DNA of 10,136 nucleotides from contig HF986081.1 in the NCBI GenBank assembly GCA_000431015.1, positions 5,338 to 15,473 of the forward strand, written 5' to 3'. The position numbers were made by a program, and so were the translations under genes. This DNA is from Alistipes sp. CAG:514. Lineage in GTDB: Bacteria; Bacteroidota; Bacteroidia; Bacteroidales; UBA932. The notes under the pieces are model-generated. The model saw only the letters and a list, made by a program, of their open reading frames with translations, was not told where the DNA came from and did not search any database. Shown here in pieces: positions 1 through 6,824 of this stretch (the first letter of the stretch is position 1; every line of letters begins with the position of its first letter).

Positions 1-337
1 TCTTCCCCTCCGCTGTCAGCTGGATCTTGTCACCGAAGGCGAGCGTACCATTGTCATTCCTGACGACCTCCGCCAGAAAGAGGTTTCTGCACGAACGGTT
101 CTCCTCGATGGAAGTGTAGCTTACTCCGTAGAGGATCCAGCGTCCGTCCGGGGAGAGCTGCGGATCGGACAGCCGTCCGAGTGACAAAAGTGCCTCAGGT
201 GTCATTATCCCGTCTTCGATCCTGATGTCCGACGGGCCGATGTAGCGGCTGTCCGTCAGATCTCCGTTCTGTTGTGTACAACTCATCATTGTGATTAGCG
301 CCGCCGCTGCAAGGGCGGTCTTTCCGGTTTTTATCAT
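1..337 (-). CDS. S9-family (prolyl oligopeptidase-like) peptidase lipoprotein, N-terminal part
   Basis: Partial gene: the ATG is at 337 and the frame stays open through the left edge, giving 112 visible residues. The N-terminus is MIKTGKTALAAAALITMMSC, a basic n-region, a short alanine-rich hydrophobic core and a cysteine at residue 20, so this is read as a lipoprotein signal peptide and the product is expected to be periplasmic or outer-membrane anchored. From about residue 45 comes MTPEALLSLGRLSDPQLSPDGRWILY in outline: MTPE start, a GR.SDP.LSPDG core and W-I-L-Y. This is the typical first beta-propeller blade of Bacteroidota dipeptidyl aminopeptidase/acylaminoacyl peptidases of family S9. 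The catalytic Ser-Asp-His domain would lie beyond the window, so peptidase activity is inferred from the propeller start only. It begins 3 bases after the stop of the WYL regulator and is probably cotranscribed with it. Confidence 0.72.
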   Translation of the reverse strand, partial: MIKTGKTALAAAALITMMSCTQQNGDLTDSRYIGPSDIRIEDGIMTPEALLSLGRLSDPQLSPDGRWILYGVSYTSIEENRSCRNLFLAEVVRNDNGTLAFGDKIQLTAEGK

Positions 338-340
338 AAA

Positions 341-1279
341 TTATAAGTATTGTTTATATGCTTTTTCGAGTTCGTCCCTGACTTCCCGCCTTATCTCCTC
401 CGGCTCGATCACCTCAAGCCTTCCGGTGTGGCGGCAGAATTCCATCGTAAGGTTCCTGTTAGGGATGACTCTTATCCTGAACAGCCTTCCGCCGCCTTCT
501 GCCTCGCCTTCCTCGGTCTGTGAGCGGTGGATCGGAAGGTCGCGGATGTAGCGTGCCTCCTCCTCGGTCACCTTAAATCTGATCGTGACAGGTCTCTCGC
601 CTTCCTTTGGAAAGAATATTCCATAGCTCTGACAGAACAGTCCTTCGACATCGAACCCGTCAGGCATTCTGAAAGGGGTCTCGGTCACCTGAAGGGACGA
701 GATCCTGTCGAGGCCATAGACTCTCCATGCGCTCATGTCCTTGTTGCCGGTCTGACTTTCCGACCTTTCGTGGCAGTAAGCCACAAGGTACCATCTTCTC
801 TCGTGTTCCTTGACGGCAAGCGGCTGGACATGGAATGTCTCCACGGATGACGAACTGTATTTCCCATAGACTATCTCCAGTTCCTTACCGTCCTCCATAG
901 CCTGCATGATCGCGGTGAGGTGTTTTTGCCCTGACGGAATCTCCTCCACGCTCACCCTTCCTGACAGGCGTTCCTTGCCAAGGGAAAGCAGGCTGTTCAC
1001 GGTGAATGTGTTGACGAGCCATCCAATGCTTTGGTCATTGTCCATCACATCCGAACCGAAGGGAATCGAGTAGCGGTTCGTCCGCCTGTCGCATTCAACG
1101 CTGACCCCGAAAAGATCCTCCACGGCTGCTCTGTGGTTGTTGAAAGTCCTTCTTGAGTACTCCTGGTCAAATCTTCGGGCATATTTTCCGCTTAGCTCCC
1201 TAAGGGTCAGACCGCGGACTCCAGCCGCCGTCAGCGTCTGGATCAGCCAGATGTATTTCCCGATAAGTTCTGAGACCAT
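341..1279 (-). CDS. WYL-domain transcriptional regulator
   Basis: A 312-residue protein. The N-terminal part (about 1-75) is helical with a winged-helix-like stretch (LTLRELSGKYARRF, then RRTFNNHRAAVEDLFG and a basic DRRTNRYSI wing). The middle holds the WYL domain: HVQPLAVKEHERRWYLVAY, with W-Y-L at residues 163-165, followed by WRVYGLDRI (185-193). The C-terminal part (about 227-312) fits the WCX extension. WYL proteins are usually ligand- or nucleic-acid-sensing DNA-binding regulators. The HTH here is more diverged than in YafY-type proteins. A Bacteroidota -7 box lies just upstream, and an 8-base inverted repeat covers the start codon, so autoregulation is a reasonable inference. The next gene, an S9 peptidase lipoprotein, starts 3 bases after the stop and may be a regulated partner. 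The ligand is unknown. WYL proteins also occur in defence loci, but nothing else here suggests defence. Confidence 0.88.
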   Translation of the reverse strand: MVSELIGKYIWLIQTLTAAGVRGLTLRELSGKYARRFDQEYSRRTFNNHRAAVEDLFGVSVECDRRTNRYSIPFGSDVMDNDQSIGWLVNTFTVNSLLSLGKERLSGRVSVEEIPSGQKHLTAIMQAMEDGKELEIVYGKYSSSSVETFHVQPLAVKEHERRWYLVAYCHERSESQTGNKDMSAWRVYGLDRISSLQVTETPFRMPDGFDVEGLFCQSYGIFFPKEGERPVTIRFKVTEEEARYIRDLPIHRSQTEEGEAEGGGRLFRIRVIPNRNLTMEFCRHTGRLEVIEPEEIRREVRDELEKAYKQYL

Positions 1280-1297
1280 GTCTTACTAAACATGGTC
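1274..1297. promoter_or_regulatory. Inverted repeat over the WYL gene start (putative operator)
   Basis: GACCATGT (1274-1281) and ACATGGTC (1290-1297) are perfect 8-base inverted arms separated by 8 bases. The left arm contains the WYL start codon (1277-1279), the expected transcription start near 1290 lies between the arms, and the right arm touches the -7 box (1297-1304). Protein bound here would block initiation. Self-binding by the WYL regulator is an inference. In RNA only part of the repeat would be present, which argues for DNA-level action. Confidence 0.5.
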
Positions 1298-1328
1298 AAA
1301 GATAGTAAACAAAACTCGATTTATTCAA
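1297..1328 (-). promoter_or_regulatory. Bacteroidota-type promoter of the WYL regulator
   Basis: Read on the minus strand, TATCTTTG (1304-1297) matches the -7 consensus TAnnTTTG exactly. A TTG (1328-1326) lies 21 bases upstream as a -33 element. The predicted transcript starts near 1290, leaving a leader of about 10 bases before the ATG at 1279. Confidence 0.55.
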
Positions 1329-1521
1329 TATAATCACGCAATGGAATTGTTTTTTGGGATTTAGTAACATGAAAAAATAAGTTGCCTCAGATTAAGAGAA
1401 TATTTTCGAGGATAGATGTCTTGTTGAAGAAAGAAGTATGCCGGTGGCGCTTGACTGATGAGAGAAGACATGTAGACCGAACAAAGATTACCAAGTTATT
1501 TTTTTAGGACTACTTAATAAG

Positions 1522-1529
1522 TATATTTG
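1522..1529 (+). promoter_or_regulatory. -7 box of the small lipoprotein gene
   Basis: TATATTTG matches TAnnTTTG exactly. The -33 region is only T-rich (around 1499-1503) and not a clean TTTG. The expected transcript start is near 1535-1537. This box covers the GTG at 1529, so translation must begin further downstream. Confidence 0.5.
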
Positions 1530-1558
1530 TGGTGGAAATGATGAAAAGAGGAATGAAT

Positions 1559-1969
1559 ATGATTCTGAAGGCTGTTGTCCTGCCGCTTCTGGCGGCGGCC
1601 TTCTGCTCCTGTGCCCTCGGTGAGACGGATGTCATGTCGTCCCTTGACGAGGAACCCGTCGCCAATTATCAGGTGATGGGTACCGTGAGAGACAAGGCCG
1701 GCGCGCCGGTCTACGGCATCAGGGTCATCGCTGACTACAGCTCGTGCGCCGACACATTGTACACTGACCGGAAAGGCCGTTTCTCCAAGTTCCTGTCCGC
1801 CCCGCGCGTGGCGATGTTCCGTTTGACCTTCACCGATGTGGACGGTCAGGCGAACGGCGGCGGCTTCAAGCCGAAGACTTTGAATGTAAAGCCGTTCCGC
1901 ACCGAGATGGCGAGCGGTCTTCGCGGCGGCTCCTTCATAGTCTCCGCCGATGTCGTGATGGAGAGATAG
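1559..1969 (+). CDS. Small lipoprotein resembling the radical SAM-associated lipoprotein family
   Basis: With the chosen start the protein has 136 residues. The signal peptide MILKAVVLPLLAAAFCSC has cysteines at 16 and 18, either of which could be the lipidated residue, so the mature protein is probably membrane anchored. The body has one small beta-rich domain: YQVMGTVRDKAGAPVYGIRV (38-56), DTLYTDRKGRF (65-75), then FTDVDGQANGGGF (91-103) and a GGSF segment near the end. This order (a carboxypeptidase-regulatory-like strand pair, DT.YTD..G.F, F.D.DG..NG) resembles the small Bacteroidota lipoproteins encoded beside a radical SAM/SPASM protein. No radical SAM gene is in the window, so that assignment is an inference. 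The upstream GTG at 1529 lies inside the promoter. ATG 1541 would give a more basic n-region but almost no leader. ATG 1559 has AAGAGGA 6 bases before it and was preferred. Confidence 0.68.
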   Translation: MILKAVVLPLLAAAFCSCALGETDVMSSLDEEPVANYQVMGTVRDKAGAPVYGIRVIADYSSCADTLYTDRKGRFSKFLSAPRVAMFRLTFTDVDGQANGGGFKPKTLNVKPFRTEMASGLRGGSFIVSADVVMER

Positions 1970-2003
1970 CGGTCGCTTCCTGACCAGGTTTCATGCCCGC
2001 TGT

Positions 2004-2105
2004 CCGCGCCGGCATATTCCTTAAAGCGCTCTGGTTTCCCGCGTCCGTATATTCATTAAGCACTCTTGCTTCCCGCGTCGGCATATTCATTCGCCGCCTT
2101 CATTT
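2004..2105. repeat. Three-copy imperfect tandem repeat, 34-35 base unit
   Basis: Units start at 2004, 2039 and 2073, each opening with CCGCG(C/T)C(G/C)G(C/T)ATATTC. Units 1 and 2 also share TTAA(A)GC(G/A)CTCT.G(G/C)TTTC; unit 3 keeps only the first half (CCGCGTCGGCATATTCATT). It fills most of the gap between the lipoprotein stop and the recG promoter. Read on the minus strand the core is GAATATGCC(G)(A/G)CGCGG, which also occurs in the pdxA leader repeat. Confidence 0.75.
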
Positions 2106-2122
2106 GAAGTTGTTCCGATTTG

Positions 2123-2153
2123 TTTGAAAAGTCAGAATGGCTTCTTATCTTCG
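2123..2153 (+). promoter_or_regulatory. Promoter of recG
   Basis: TTTG (2123-2126) is followed after exactly 19 bases by TATCTTCG (2146-2153), one base off TAnnTTTG. The spacing is that of the Bacteroidota housekeeping promoter. The predicted start of transcription is at about 2158-2160, at the ATG chosen for recG, so the in-frame ATG at 2137 lies inside the promoter and is unlikely to be used. Confidence 0.5.
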
Positions 2154-2157
2154 CATT

Positions 2158-4260
2158 ATGATAAGGAACAAGTTGGACACGGATGTGCAGTTTCTGCCGG
2201 GAGTGGGGCCCAGAAGAGCCTCGCTGCTGAAGTCAGAACTCGGTGTGGCCACTGTCGGTGACCTTCTGCGCACCTTCCCGTTCCGCTACATCGACCGAAG
2301 CACGATCCAGAGCATCGCCTCGATCCAGTCCACAAGCGCCTACATCCAGATCCTCGCCCAGGTGGTCTCCTCGCAGGTCAAGGGCAAGAAGCTGAGCGTA
2401 ATGGTGCAGGATCAGAGCGGAGCGATGGAACTGGTCTTCTTCCGCGGGATCAAGTACACCTATGACCGCCTCAAGCCCGGCTCGGTCTTCCTTTTCTTCG
2501 GCAAGCCCAACCAGTTCAACGGGCGCTTCAACATGGTGCATCCCGAGATCGACAACCCTCCGTCCCAAGGCGCGTCAGGCTTCTCCGGCGTGCTGACCGG
2601 CGTCTACAACTCCACCGACAGGCTGCGCGGCGGGGGAGTGACCGGGAAAGTGATGAACCGGCTGATGGCGGAGGCCATCGACCTTGCCATCGGCGATGTC
2701 GAGGAGACCTTGCCTGAATATGTCCTCAGAGAGAAAGGACTTGTCCCTTTGAGATATGCCATCCGCAACGTCCACTTTCCTTCGGACCAGCTGGCGCTGG
2801 ACAAGGCCCGCTACCGTCTAAAATGGGAGGAGCTGTTCCTTCTGCAGCTGTCTCTTCTGAAGCAGAAATATGTCCGCAGCCGCTCCGCCGTGGGCATTCC
2901 GATGCCGAAGGTCGGTGCGGCCTTCAACGCCTGTTACGGCGCTTTGCCCTATGAACTGACCGGGGCGCAGAAACGTGTGATCAAGGAGATCCGTTCAGAC
3001 ATGATGAGCGGCCATCAGATGAACCGCCTCCTTCAGGGCGACGTGGGTTCCGGAAAGACTATGGTGGCCGTGCTCTCGGCATTGATCGCTGTGGGTAACG
3101 GCTTCCAGGCCTGCATCATGGCTCCGACCGAGGTGCTTGCCCAACAGCATTTCGCCAACATCACCAAGTACCTGGCTCCCACAGGAGTACGCTGCGAGCT
3201 GCTGATCGGATCGACGGGCAGGGCCGCGAGAAAGCCCATCCTTGAGGGGCTGGCCGACGGCTCTGTCGGGATCATCATCGGCACGCACGCGCTGATCGAG
3301 GACACGGTAGTGTTCCGCTCCCTCGGGCTTGCCATCATCGACGAGCAGCACAGGTTCGGGGTTGACCAGAGGGCACGTCTCTGGGCCAAAGGGGCCGGGG
3401 GAGTGCCGCCGCACGTTCTTGTGATGACAGCGACCCCTATTCCGAGGACTTTGGCGATGACATTCTACGGCGACCTTGATGTCTCGGTGATCGATGAGAT
3501 GCCGCCCGGAAGAAAGCCTGTCCAGACGATGCTCATCGGGGAGGGCAAGCGCCCGGCCCTGTACAATTTCATGAAGAAGGAGATCGCCGCCGGCCGGCAG
3601 GTCTTCGTCGTGTACCCTTTGATATTCGAAAGCGAAAAAGTTGATTATCAAAATCTTGAGGCAGGCTACGAGGACATCGTGTCGCGCTTCCCGTTCCCTC
3701 CTTACAAGGTGGCCATCGTGCATGGGCAGCAGACCAGCGATGTCAAGAAGTTCAACATGGACGCCTTTTCCGCCGGACGGGCCGACATCCTGGTCTCCAC
3801 GACGGTGATCGAGGTCGGCGTGGATGTGCCGAACGCCTCCGTGATGGTGATCGAGAGTGCCGAGCGGTTCGGTCTGGCGCAGCTTCACCAGCTGAGGGGG
3901 CGTGTGGGACGAGGTTCCGAGAAATCCTACTGTGTACTGATGCACGGCCACAAGGTCAGCAAGGAGTCCCGCAAGAGGCTTGAGTTGATGTGCGCGACGG
4001 AGAACGGCTTCGACCTCGCCGAGGAGGACATGAAGATGCGCGGTCCCGGGGACCTGGAGGGAACCCAGCAGAGTGGCCTGCCGATCGAGCTGAGCATCGC
4101 CTCCCTTGCCCATGACGGACAGCTGCTTTCGGACGCAAGAAGCTATGCGGAGCATGTCCTGGCGCATGATCCGACTCTTGAAAACCCTGTGAATGCGATA
4201 CTTGCCTCAGAGCTTAGAAAGGACAAGTACCTTGTCCGGGACTACAGCAAGATCTCGTAG
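2158..4260 (+). CDS. recG: ATP-dependent DNA helicase RecG
   Basis: RecG unwinds branched DNA, driving regression of stalled forks and migration of Holliday junctions. From the ATG at 2158 it has 700 residues, normal for the family. Family hallmarks, counted from that start: the LDTDVQFLPGVGP.RA N-terminus; an OB-fold wedge domain at about 45-150; Walker A GDVGSGKT (294-301); APTEVLA (322-328); the DEQH box with RFG (395-401); TATPIPRT (424-431); helicase C motifs STTVIEVGVDVP and QLRGRVGRG (578-586); and the RecG C-terminal MRGPGDLEGTQQSG. No helicase motif is missing. An ATG at 2137 would add seven residues that resemble no RecG N-terminus and would overlap the promoter. A TTG at 2173, with AAGGA upstream, would begin exactly at the conserved LDTD and is an alternative. 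The last 19 bases overlap the 3' end of rfbC on the other strand. Confidence 0.97.
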   Translation: MIRNKLDTDVQFLPGVGPRRASLLKSELGVATVGDLLRTFPFRYIDRSTIQSIASIQSTSAYIQILAQVVSSQVKGKKLSVMVQDQSGAMELVFFRGIKYTYDRLKPGSVFLFFGKPNQFNGRFNMVHPEIDNPPSQGASGFSGVLTGVYNSTDRLRGGGVTGKVMNRLMAEAIDLAIGDVEETLPEYVLREKGLVPLRYAIRNVHFPSDQLALDKARYRLKWEELFLLQLSLLKQKYVRSRSAVGIPMPKVGAAFNACYGALPYELTGAQKRVIKEIRSDMMSGHQMNRLLQGDVGSGKTMVAVLSALIAVGNGFQACIMAPTEVLAQQHFANITKYLAPTGVRCELLIGSTGRAARKPILEGLADGSVGIIIGTHALIEDTVVFRSLGLAIIDEQHRFGVDQRARLWAKGAGGVPPHVLVMTATPIPRTLAMTFYGDLDVSVIDEMPPGRKPVQTMLIGEGKRPALYNFMKKEIAAGRQVFVVYPLIFESEKVDYQNLEAGYEDIVSRFPFPPYKVAIVHGQQTSDVKKFNMDAFSAGRADILVSTTVIEVGVDVPNASVMVIESAERFGLAQLHQLRGRVGRGSEKSYCVLMHGHKVSKESRKRLELMCATENGFDLAEEDMKMRGPGDLEGTQQSGLPIELSIASLAHDGQLLSDARSYAEHVLAHDPTLENPVNAILASELRKDKYLVRDYSKIS

Positions 4261-4790
4261 TCCCGGAGGAACGGGTGGTTCCTGTCTTTCTCGGAGAGGA
4301 TCACCTTGTCTTCCGGAATCCTCCAGTCTATTCCCAGATCCGGGTCATTCCATGCGATCGCCCCTTCGGATGAGGGGCAGTAGTAGTTGTCGCACTTGTA
4401 CTGGAAGATCACCTCGTCGCTAAGGACGCTGAATCCGTGGGCGAATCCGCGCGGGATGAAGAACTGCCTGTGGTTGTCCTCCGAGAGCTCGACGGCCACG
4501 TGCCTGCCGTAGGTCCCGGAGCATCTCCTGAGATCCACGGCCACGTCCAGCACTTTTCCTTTCACGACCCTGACCAGTTTTGCCTGCGAGTGTCCGTCCC
4601 TCTGGAAGTGCAGCCCCCGCACGACCCCGTAACAGGATTTGCTCTCGTTGTCCTGGACGAAGTCGATGGCTCCGACCTTCTCCTCGAACTCCCTGAGGTT
4701 GAAAGACTCGAAGAAGTACCCTCTGCTGTCCTGGAATATTCTCGGCTCGATGATCAGAACGCCGTCTATTTCTGTTGGAATGATGTTCAT
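4242..4790 (-). CDS. rfbC: dTDP-4-dehydrorhamnose 3,5-epimerase
   Basis: RfbC/RmlC epimerises C3 and C5 of dTDP-4-dehydro-6-deoxyglucose, the third step of dTDP-L-rhamnose synthesis, in the cytoplasm as a cupin-fold dimer. The 182-residue length is normal. Visible features: FQDSRGYFFESFN (19-31); VRGLHFQ (57-63) with the catalytic base His61; K71 in QAKLVRV; VDLRRCSGTYG (85-95); FIPRGFAHGF (111-120); and the catalytic-acid Tyr131 in IFQYKCDNYY. SEGAIAWNDPDLGIDW (141-156) is the usual C-terminal signature. It is the last gene of rfbD-rfbA-rfbC, 58 bases after rfbA with no separate promoter evident. Its final 19 bases overlap recG tail to tail. Confidence 0.97.
   Translation of the reverse strand: MNIIPTEIDGVLIIEPRIFQDSRGYFFESFNLREFEEKVGAIDFVQDNESKSCYGVVRGLHFQRDGHSQAKLVRVVKGKVLDVAVDLRRCSGTYGRHVAVELSEDNHRQFFIPRGFAHGFSVLSDEVIFQYKCDNYYCPSSEGAIAWNDPDLGIDWRIPEDKVILSEKDRNHPFLRDYEILL
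4267..4289 (+). terminator. Possible recG terminator inside the rfbC 3' coding end
   Basis: Six bases after the recG stop there is a 6-base stem, AGGAAC (4267-4272) with GTTCCT (4278-4283) around a GGGTG loop, followed by the pyrimidine run GTCTTTC. The stem is short and the U-tract interrupted, so this is a weak call. It lies in the rfbC coding sequence on the other strand. Confidence 0.27.
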
Positions 4791-4848
4791 TGTTTGTTGT
4801 TGTGGTTTGCCTGTCTTCCGTAGCCTTTGATTATCTCATGCGGCGCGT

Positions 4849-5724
4849 CTATTCCTCCGCTATCTTAGCGAGATACTGCCCGTACTGGTTCTTGATCATC
4901 GGCTTGGCCAGTTCCCGGAGCTTGTCCGCTGTGATCCAGCCCTTTCTGAAAGCGATTTCCTCAAGGCAGGCGATCTTGAGCCCCTGCCTTTTCTCGATGA
5001 CCTCGATGTAGGTCGAAGCCTCCGCCAGCGACTCGTGAGTCCCGGTGTCAAGCCAGGCGAAACCGCGCCCCAGTTTCTGCACCTTCAACCGCCCGAGCGC
5101 CAGAAACTCCTGGTTCACCGTGGTTATCTCCAGCTCGCCCCGGGCCGAAGGCTTGATCCGATGGGCTATCTCCACAACCTCGTTAGGGTAGAAGTACAGC
5201 CCTGTGACCGCATAGTCGCTCTTAGGCTCCCGAGGCTTCTCCTCGATGCTGAGGCAGTTGCCTTCGCTGTCGAACTCCGCCACCCCATAGCGCTGTGGAT
5301 CGCCGACCTGGTACCCGAACACGGTCGCCTTCCCATCCGACTCCGCCGCCCGCACAGCCTCCTCCAACTGCCGTCCGAACCCGCTTCCCTGGAAGATGTT
5401 GTCTCCCAGCACGAGGCACGCGCAATCCTCACCGATGAAGTCCTTCCCGATGATGAACGCCTGCGCCAGCCCATCCGGCGACGGCTGCTCAGCATATTCA
5501 AAACGGACTCCGAAGTCCTTTCCGTCCCCCAGAAGTCTCTGGAATCCAGGCAGGTCCGAAGGCGTGGAGATGATGAGTATGTCCCTGATCCCAGCCATCA
5601 TCAGCACCGAGACCGGATAGTAAACCATCGGCTTGTCATAAACCGGAAGCATCTGCTTGCTAACCCCCTTGGTAATAGGATAGAGGCGCGTCCCGCTTCC
5701 CCCGGCCAGAACTATTCCTTTCAT
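4849..5724 (-). CDS. rfbA: Glucose-1-phosphate thymidylyltransferase
   Basis: RfbA/RmlA joins dTTP and glucose-1-phosphate to make dTDP-glucose, the entry step to dTDP-L-rhamnose. From the ATG at 5724 it has 291 residues, as usual. Key features: the nucleotide-binding MKGIVLAGGSGTRLYPIT start with GGSGTRL; KQMLPVYDKPMVYYP; EQPSPDGLAQAF; the metal-site LGDNIF (about 107-112); SIEEKP (159-164); AVTGLYFY; and GRGFAWLDTGTHESL. A TTG two codons upstream (5730) is in frame but the ATG gives the canonical MKGIVLAGG start. It lies 116 bases after rfbD and 58 before rfbC on the same strand. I found no convincing promoter in the 116-base gap, so transcription from the rfbD promoter is likely. The enzyme is usually feedback-inhibited by dTDP-rhamnose. 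Confidence 0.97.
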   Translation of the reverse strand: MKGIVLAGGSGTRLYPITKGVSKQMLPVYDKPMVYYPVSVLMMAGIRDILIISTPSDLPGFQRLLGDGKDFGVRFEYAEQPSPDGLAQAFIIGKDFIGEDCACLVLGDNIFQGSGFGRQLEEAVRAAESDGKATVFGYQVGDPQRYGVAEFDSEGNCLSIEEKPREPKSDYAVTGLYFYPNEVVEIAHRIKPSARGELEITTVNQEFLALGRLKVQKLGRGFAWLDTGTHESLAEASTYIEVIEKRQGLKIACLEEIAFRKGWITADKLRELAKPMIKNQYGQYLAKIAEE

Positions 5725-5840
5725 ATTCAAGTAGTATTAAAAGTCTAATCCATCGCAGGAAGTAAACCACCTGCCGCAAAAAAATGTTATCTCACGTTCG
5801 AACGAGGCTGCCAACGTTAATATTTTACTTTCCTTCAAGT

Positions 5841-6734
5841 TTATTGTTTGGGCGACATATTCATGATTCGGCGGATGCAGGCGGTTAGGGAGTCGCGCCA
5901 GTAGGGGATCGTGACGCTGAAAGTCTCCTTGACTTTGGTCTTGTCCAGGACAGAGAAACGAGGCCGCTGCGCCTTGGAAGGATATTCCTCAGTGTGGCAA
6001 GGCCTTATGTCACAGTTGTTTCCACCGATCTCGCAGATCGCTTTCGCAAAATCATACCACGAGATGGCACCCTCGTTGGAATAGTGGTAAATTCCTTTCA
6101 TGCCTAATTGCCCGCCGCTGATAATCTTTTCAATCAGCACCGCCAGATCGCGCGCGTAAGTAGGTGTCCCGATCTGGTCGAACACCACCTTGAGAGAATC
6201 CCTCTCGTGGGTCAAGCGAAGCATCGTCTTCACGAAATTCTTGCCGTAAGGAGAGTAGAGCCAGGCGGTTCTGAATATGATCGAGTCGCACCCGGACTTC
6301 TCTATCTCCTTTTCCCCCGAAAGTTTTGTCGAGCCGTAGACCCCCAGCGGATCCGTCGCCCAATCCTCCCTGCATGGCAAAGGAACGTCCCCGTGGAAGA
6401 CATAGTCCGTGGAAATGTGGATCAACGTAGCCTTCCTCTCCGCCGCGACCCGCGCCAGATTGCCCGCTGCCGCACTGTTCAGAAGCATGGCCATGGTCGC
6501 CTCATCCTCAGCCTTGTCCACATTGGTGTAAGCCGCGCAGTTCACGATCACATCCACCCTCTCGGAGTCGCAGACAATCCTGACAGCCTCGATGTCGGTG
6601 ATGTCCAGGCAAAGCGTCTCCACCTCTGGCAGCGAGATGATGTCAGAGAATATGTAGTTGTCCCGGCTCCCCGCCGCAACATCGCGGAGTTCCGTCCCCA
6701 ACTGCCCGTTGGCTCCCGTCACAAGAATATTCAT
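5841..6734 (-). CDS. rfbD: dTDP-4-dehydrorhamnose reductase
   Basis: RfbD/RmlD reduces dTDP-4-dehydro-L-rhamnose with NAD(P)H to dTDP-L-rhamnose, the last step. It is a 297-residue short-chain dehydrogenase of normal length. The Rossmann nucleotide loop TGANGQLG is at 6-13; NCAAYTNVDKAE (65-76) is the family signature; the catalytic Thr is in HISTDYVF (106-113); and the YxxxK pair is YGSTK (Tyr133, Lys137). FRTAWLYSPYGKNFV and DQIGTPTYARDLA complete the RmlD pattern. It is the first gene of the minus-strand operon rfbD-rfbA-rfbC and has a strong Bacteroidota promoter about 60-90 bases upstream, with a leader of roughly 50 bases. Confidence 0.97.
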   Translation of the reverse strand: MNILVTGANGQLGTELRDVAAGSRDNYIFSDIISLPEVETLCLDITDIEAVRIVCDSERVDVIVNCAAYTNVDKAEDEATMAMLLNSAAAGNLARVAAERKATLIHISTDYVFHGDVPLPCREDWATDPLGVYGSTKLSGEKEIEKSGCDSIIFRTAWLYSPYGKNFVKTMLRLTHERDSLKVVFDQIGTPTYARDLAVLIEKIISGGQLGMKGIYHYSNEGAISWYDFAKAICEIGGNNCDIRPCHTEEYPSKAQRPRFSVLDKTKVKETFSVTIPYWRDSLTACIRRIMNMSPKQ

Positions 6735-6793
6735 GATAACAACCTGTTTTTACAACCTTTATTATTTGTCAAATAGCCGCAGACCACTTTTGG

Positions 6794-6824
6794 CAAATTT
6801 AACCAGAAATCCAGCGTTATCAAA
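6794..6824 (-). promoter_or_regulatory. Promoter of the rfbD-rfbA-rfbC operon
   Basis: On the minus strand TTTG (6824-6821) is followed after 19 bases by TAAATTTG (6801-6794). Both elements and the spacing match the Bacteroidota consensus (TTTG, N19, TAnnTTTG). The predicted transcript starts near 6787 and has a leader of about 52 bases before the ATG at 6734. Confidence 0.65.

Noticed and set aside
1529..1558. GTG start at 1529 for the small lipoprotein
   Set aside because: The codon is within the perfect TATATTTG box at 1522-1529, so it would not be on the transcript; a signal peptide also begins better at 1541 or 1559.
2995..4167. Long antisense open frame (390 codons) opposite recG
   Set aside because: It is the mirror of a high-GC3 gene: low-complexity His/Arg/Leu-rich translation, no recognisable motif, while the plus strand holds every RecG helicase motif.
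5035..5748. Plus-strand open frame of 237 codons opposite rfbA
   Set aside because: Shadow of rfbA; Arg/Leu/Pro-rich with no motif and no promoter.
5755..5774. GCAGG/CCTGC hairpin between rfbD and rfbA as a terminator
   Set aside because: Only a 5-base stem with a 10-base loop; on the minus strand, where the operon runs, the T-run precedes the stem instead of following it.
6108..6776. Plus-strand open frame of 222 codons opposite rfbD
   Set aside because: Shadow of rfbD, which carries all RmlD motifs on the minus strand.
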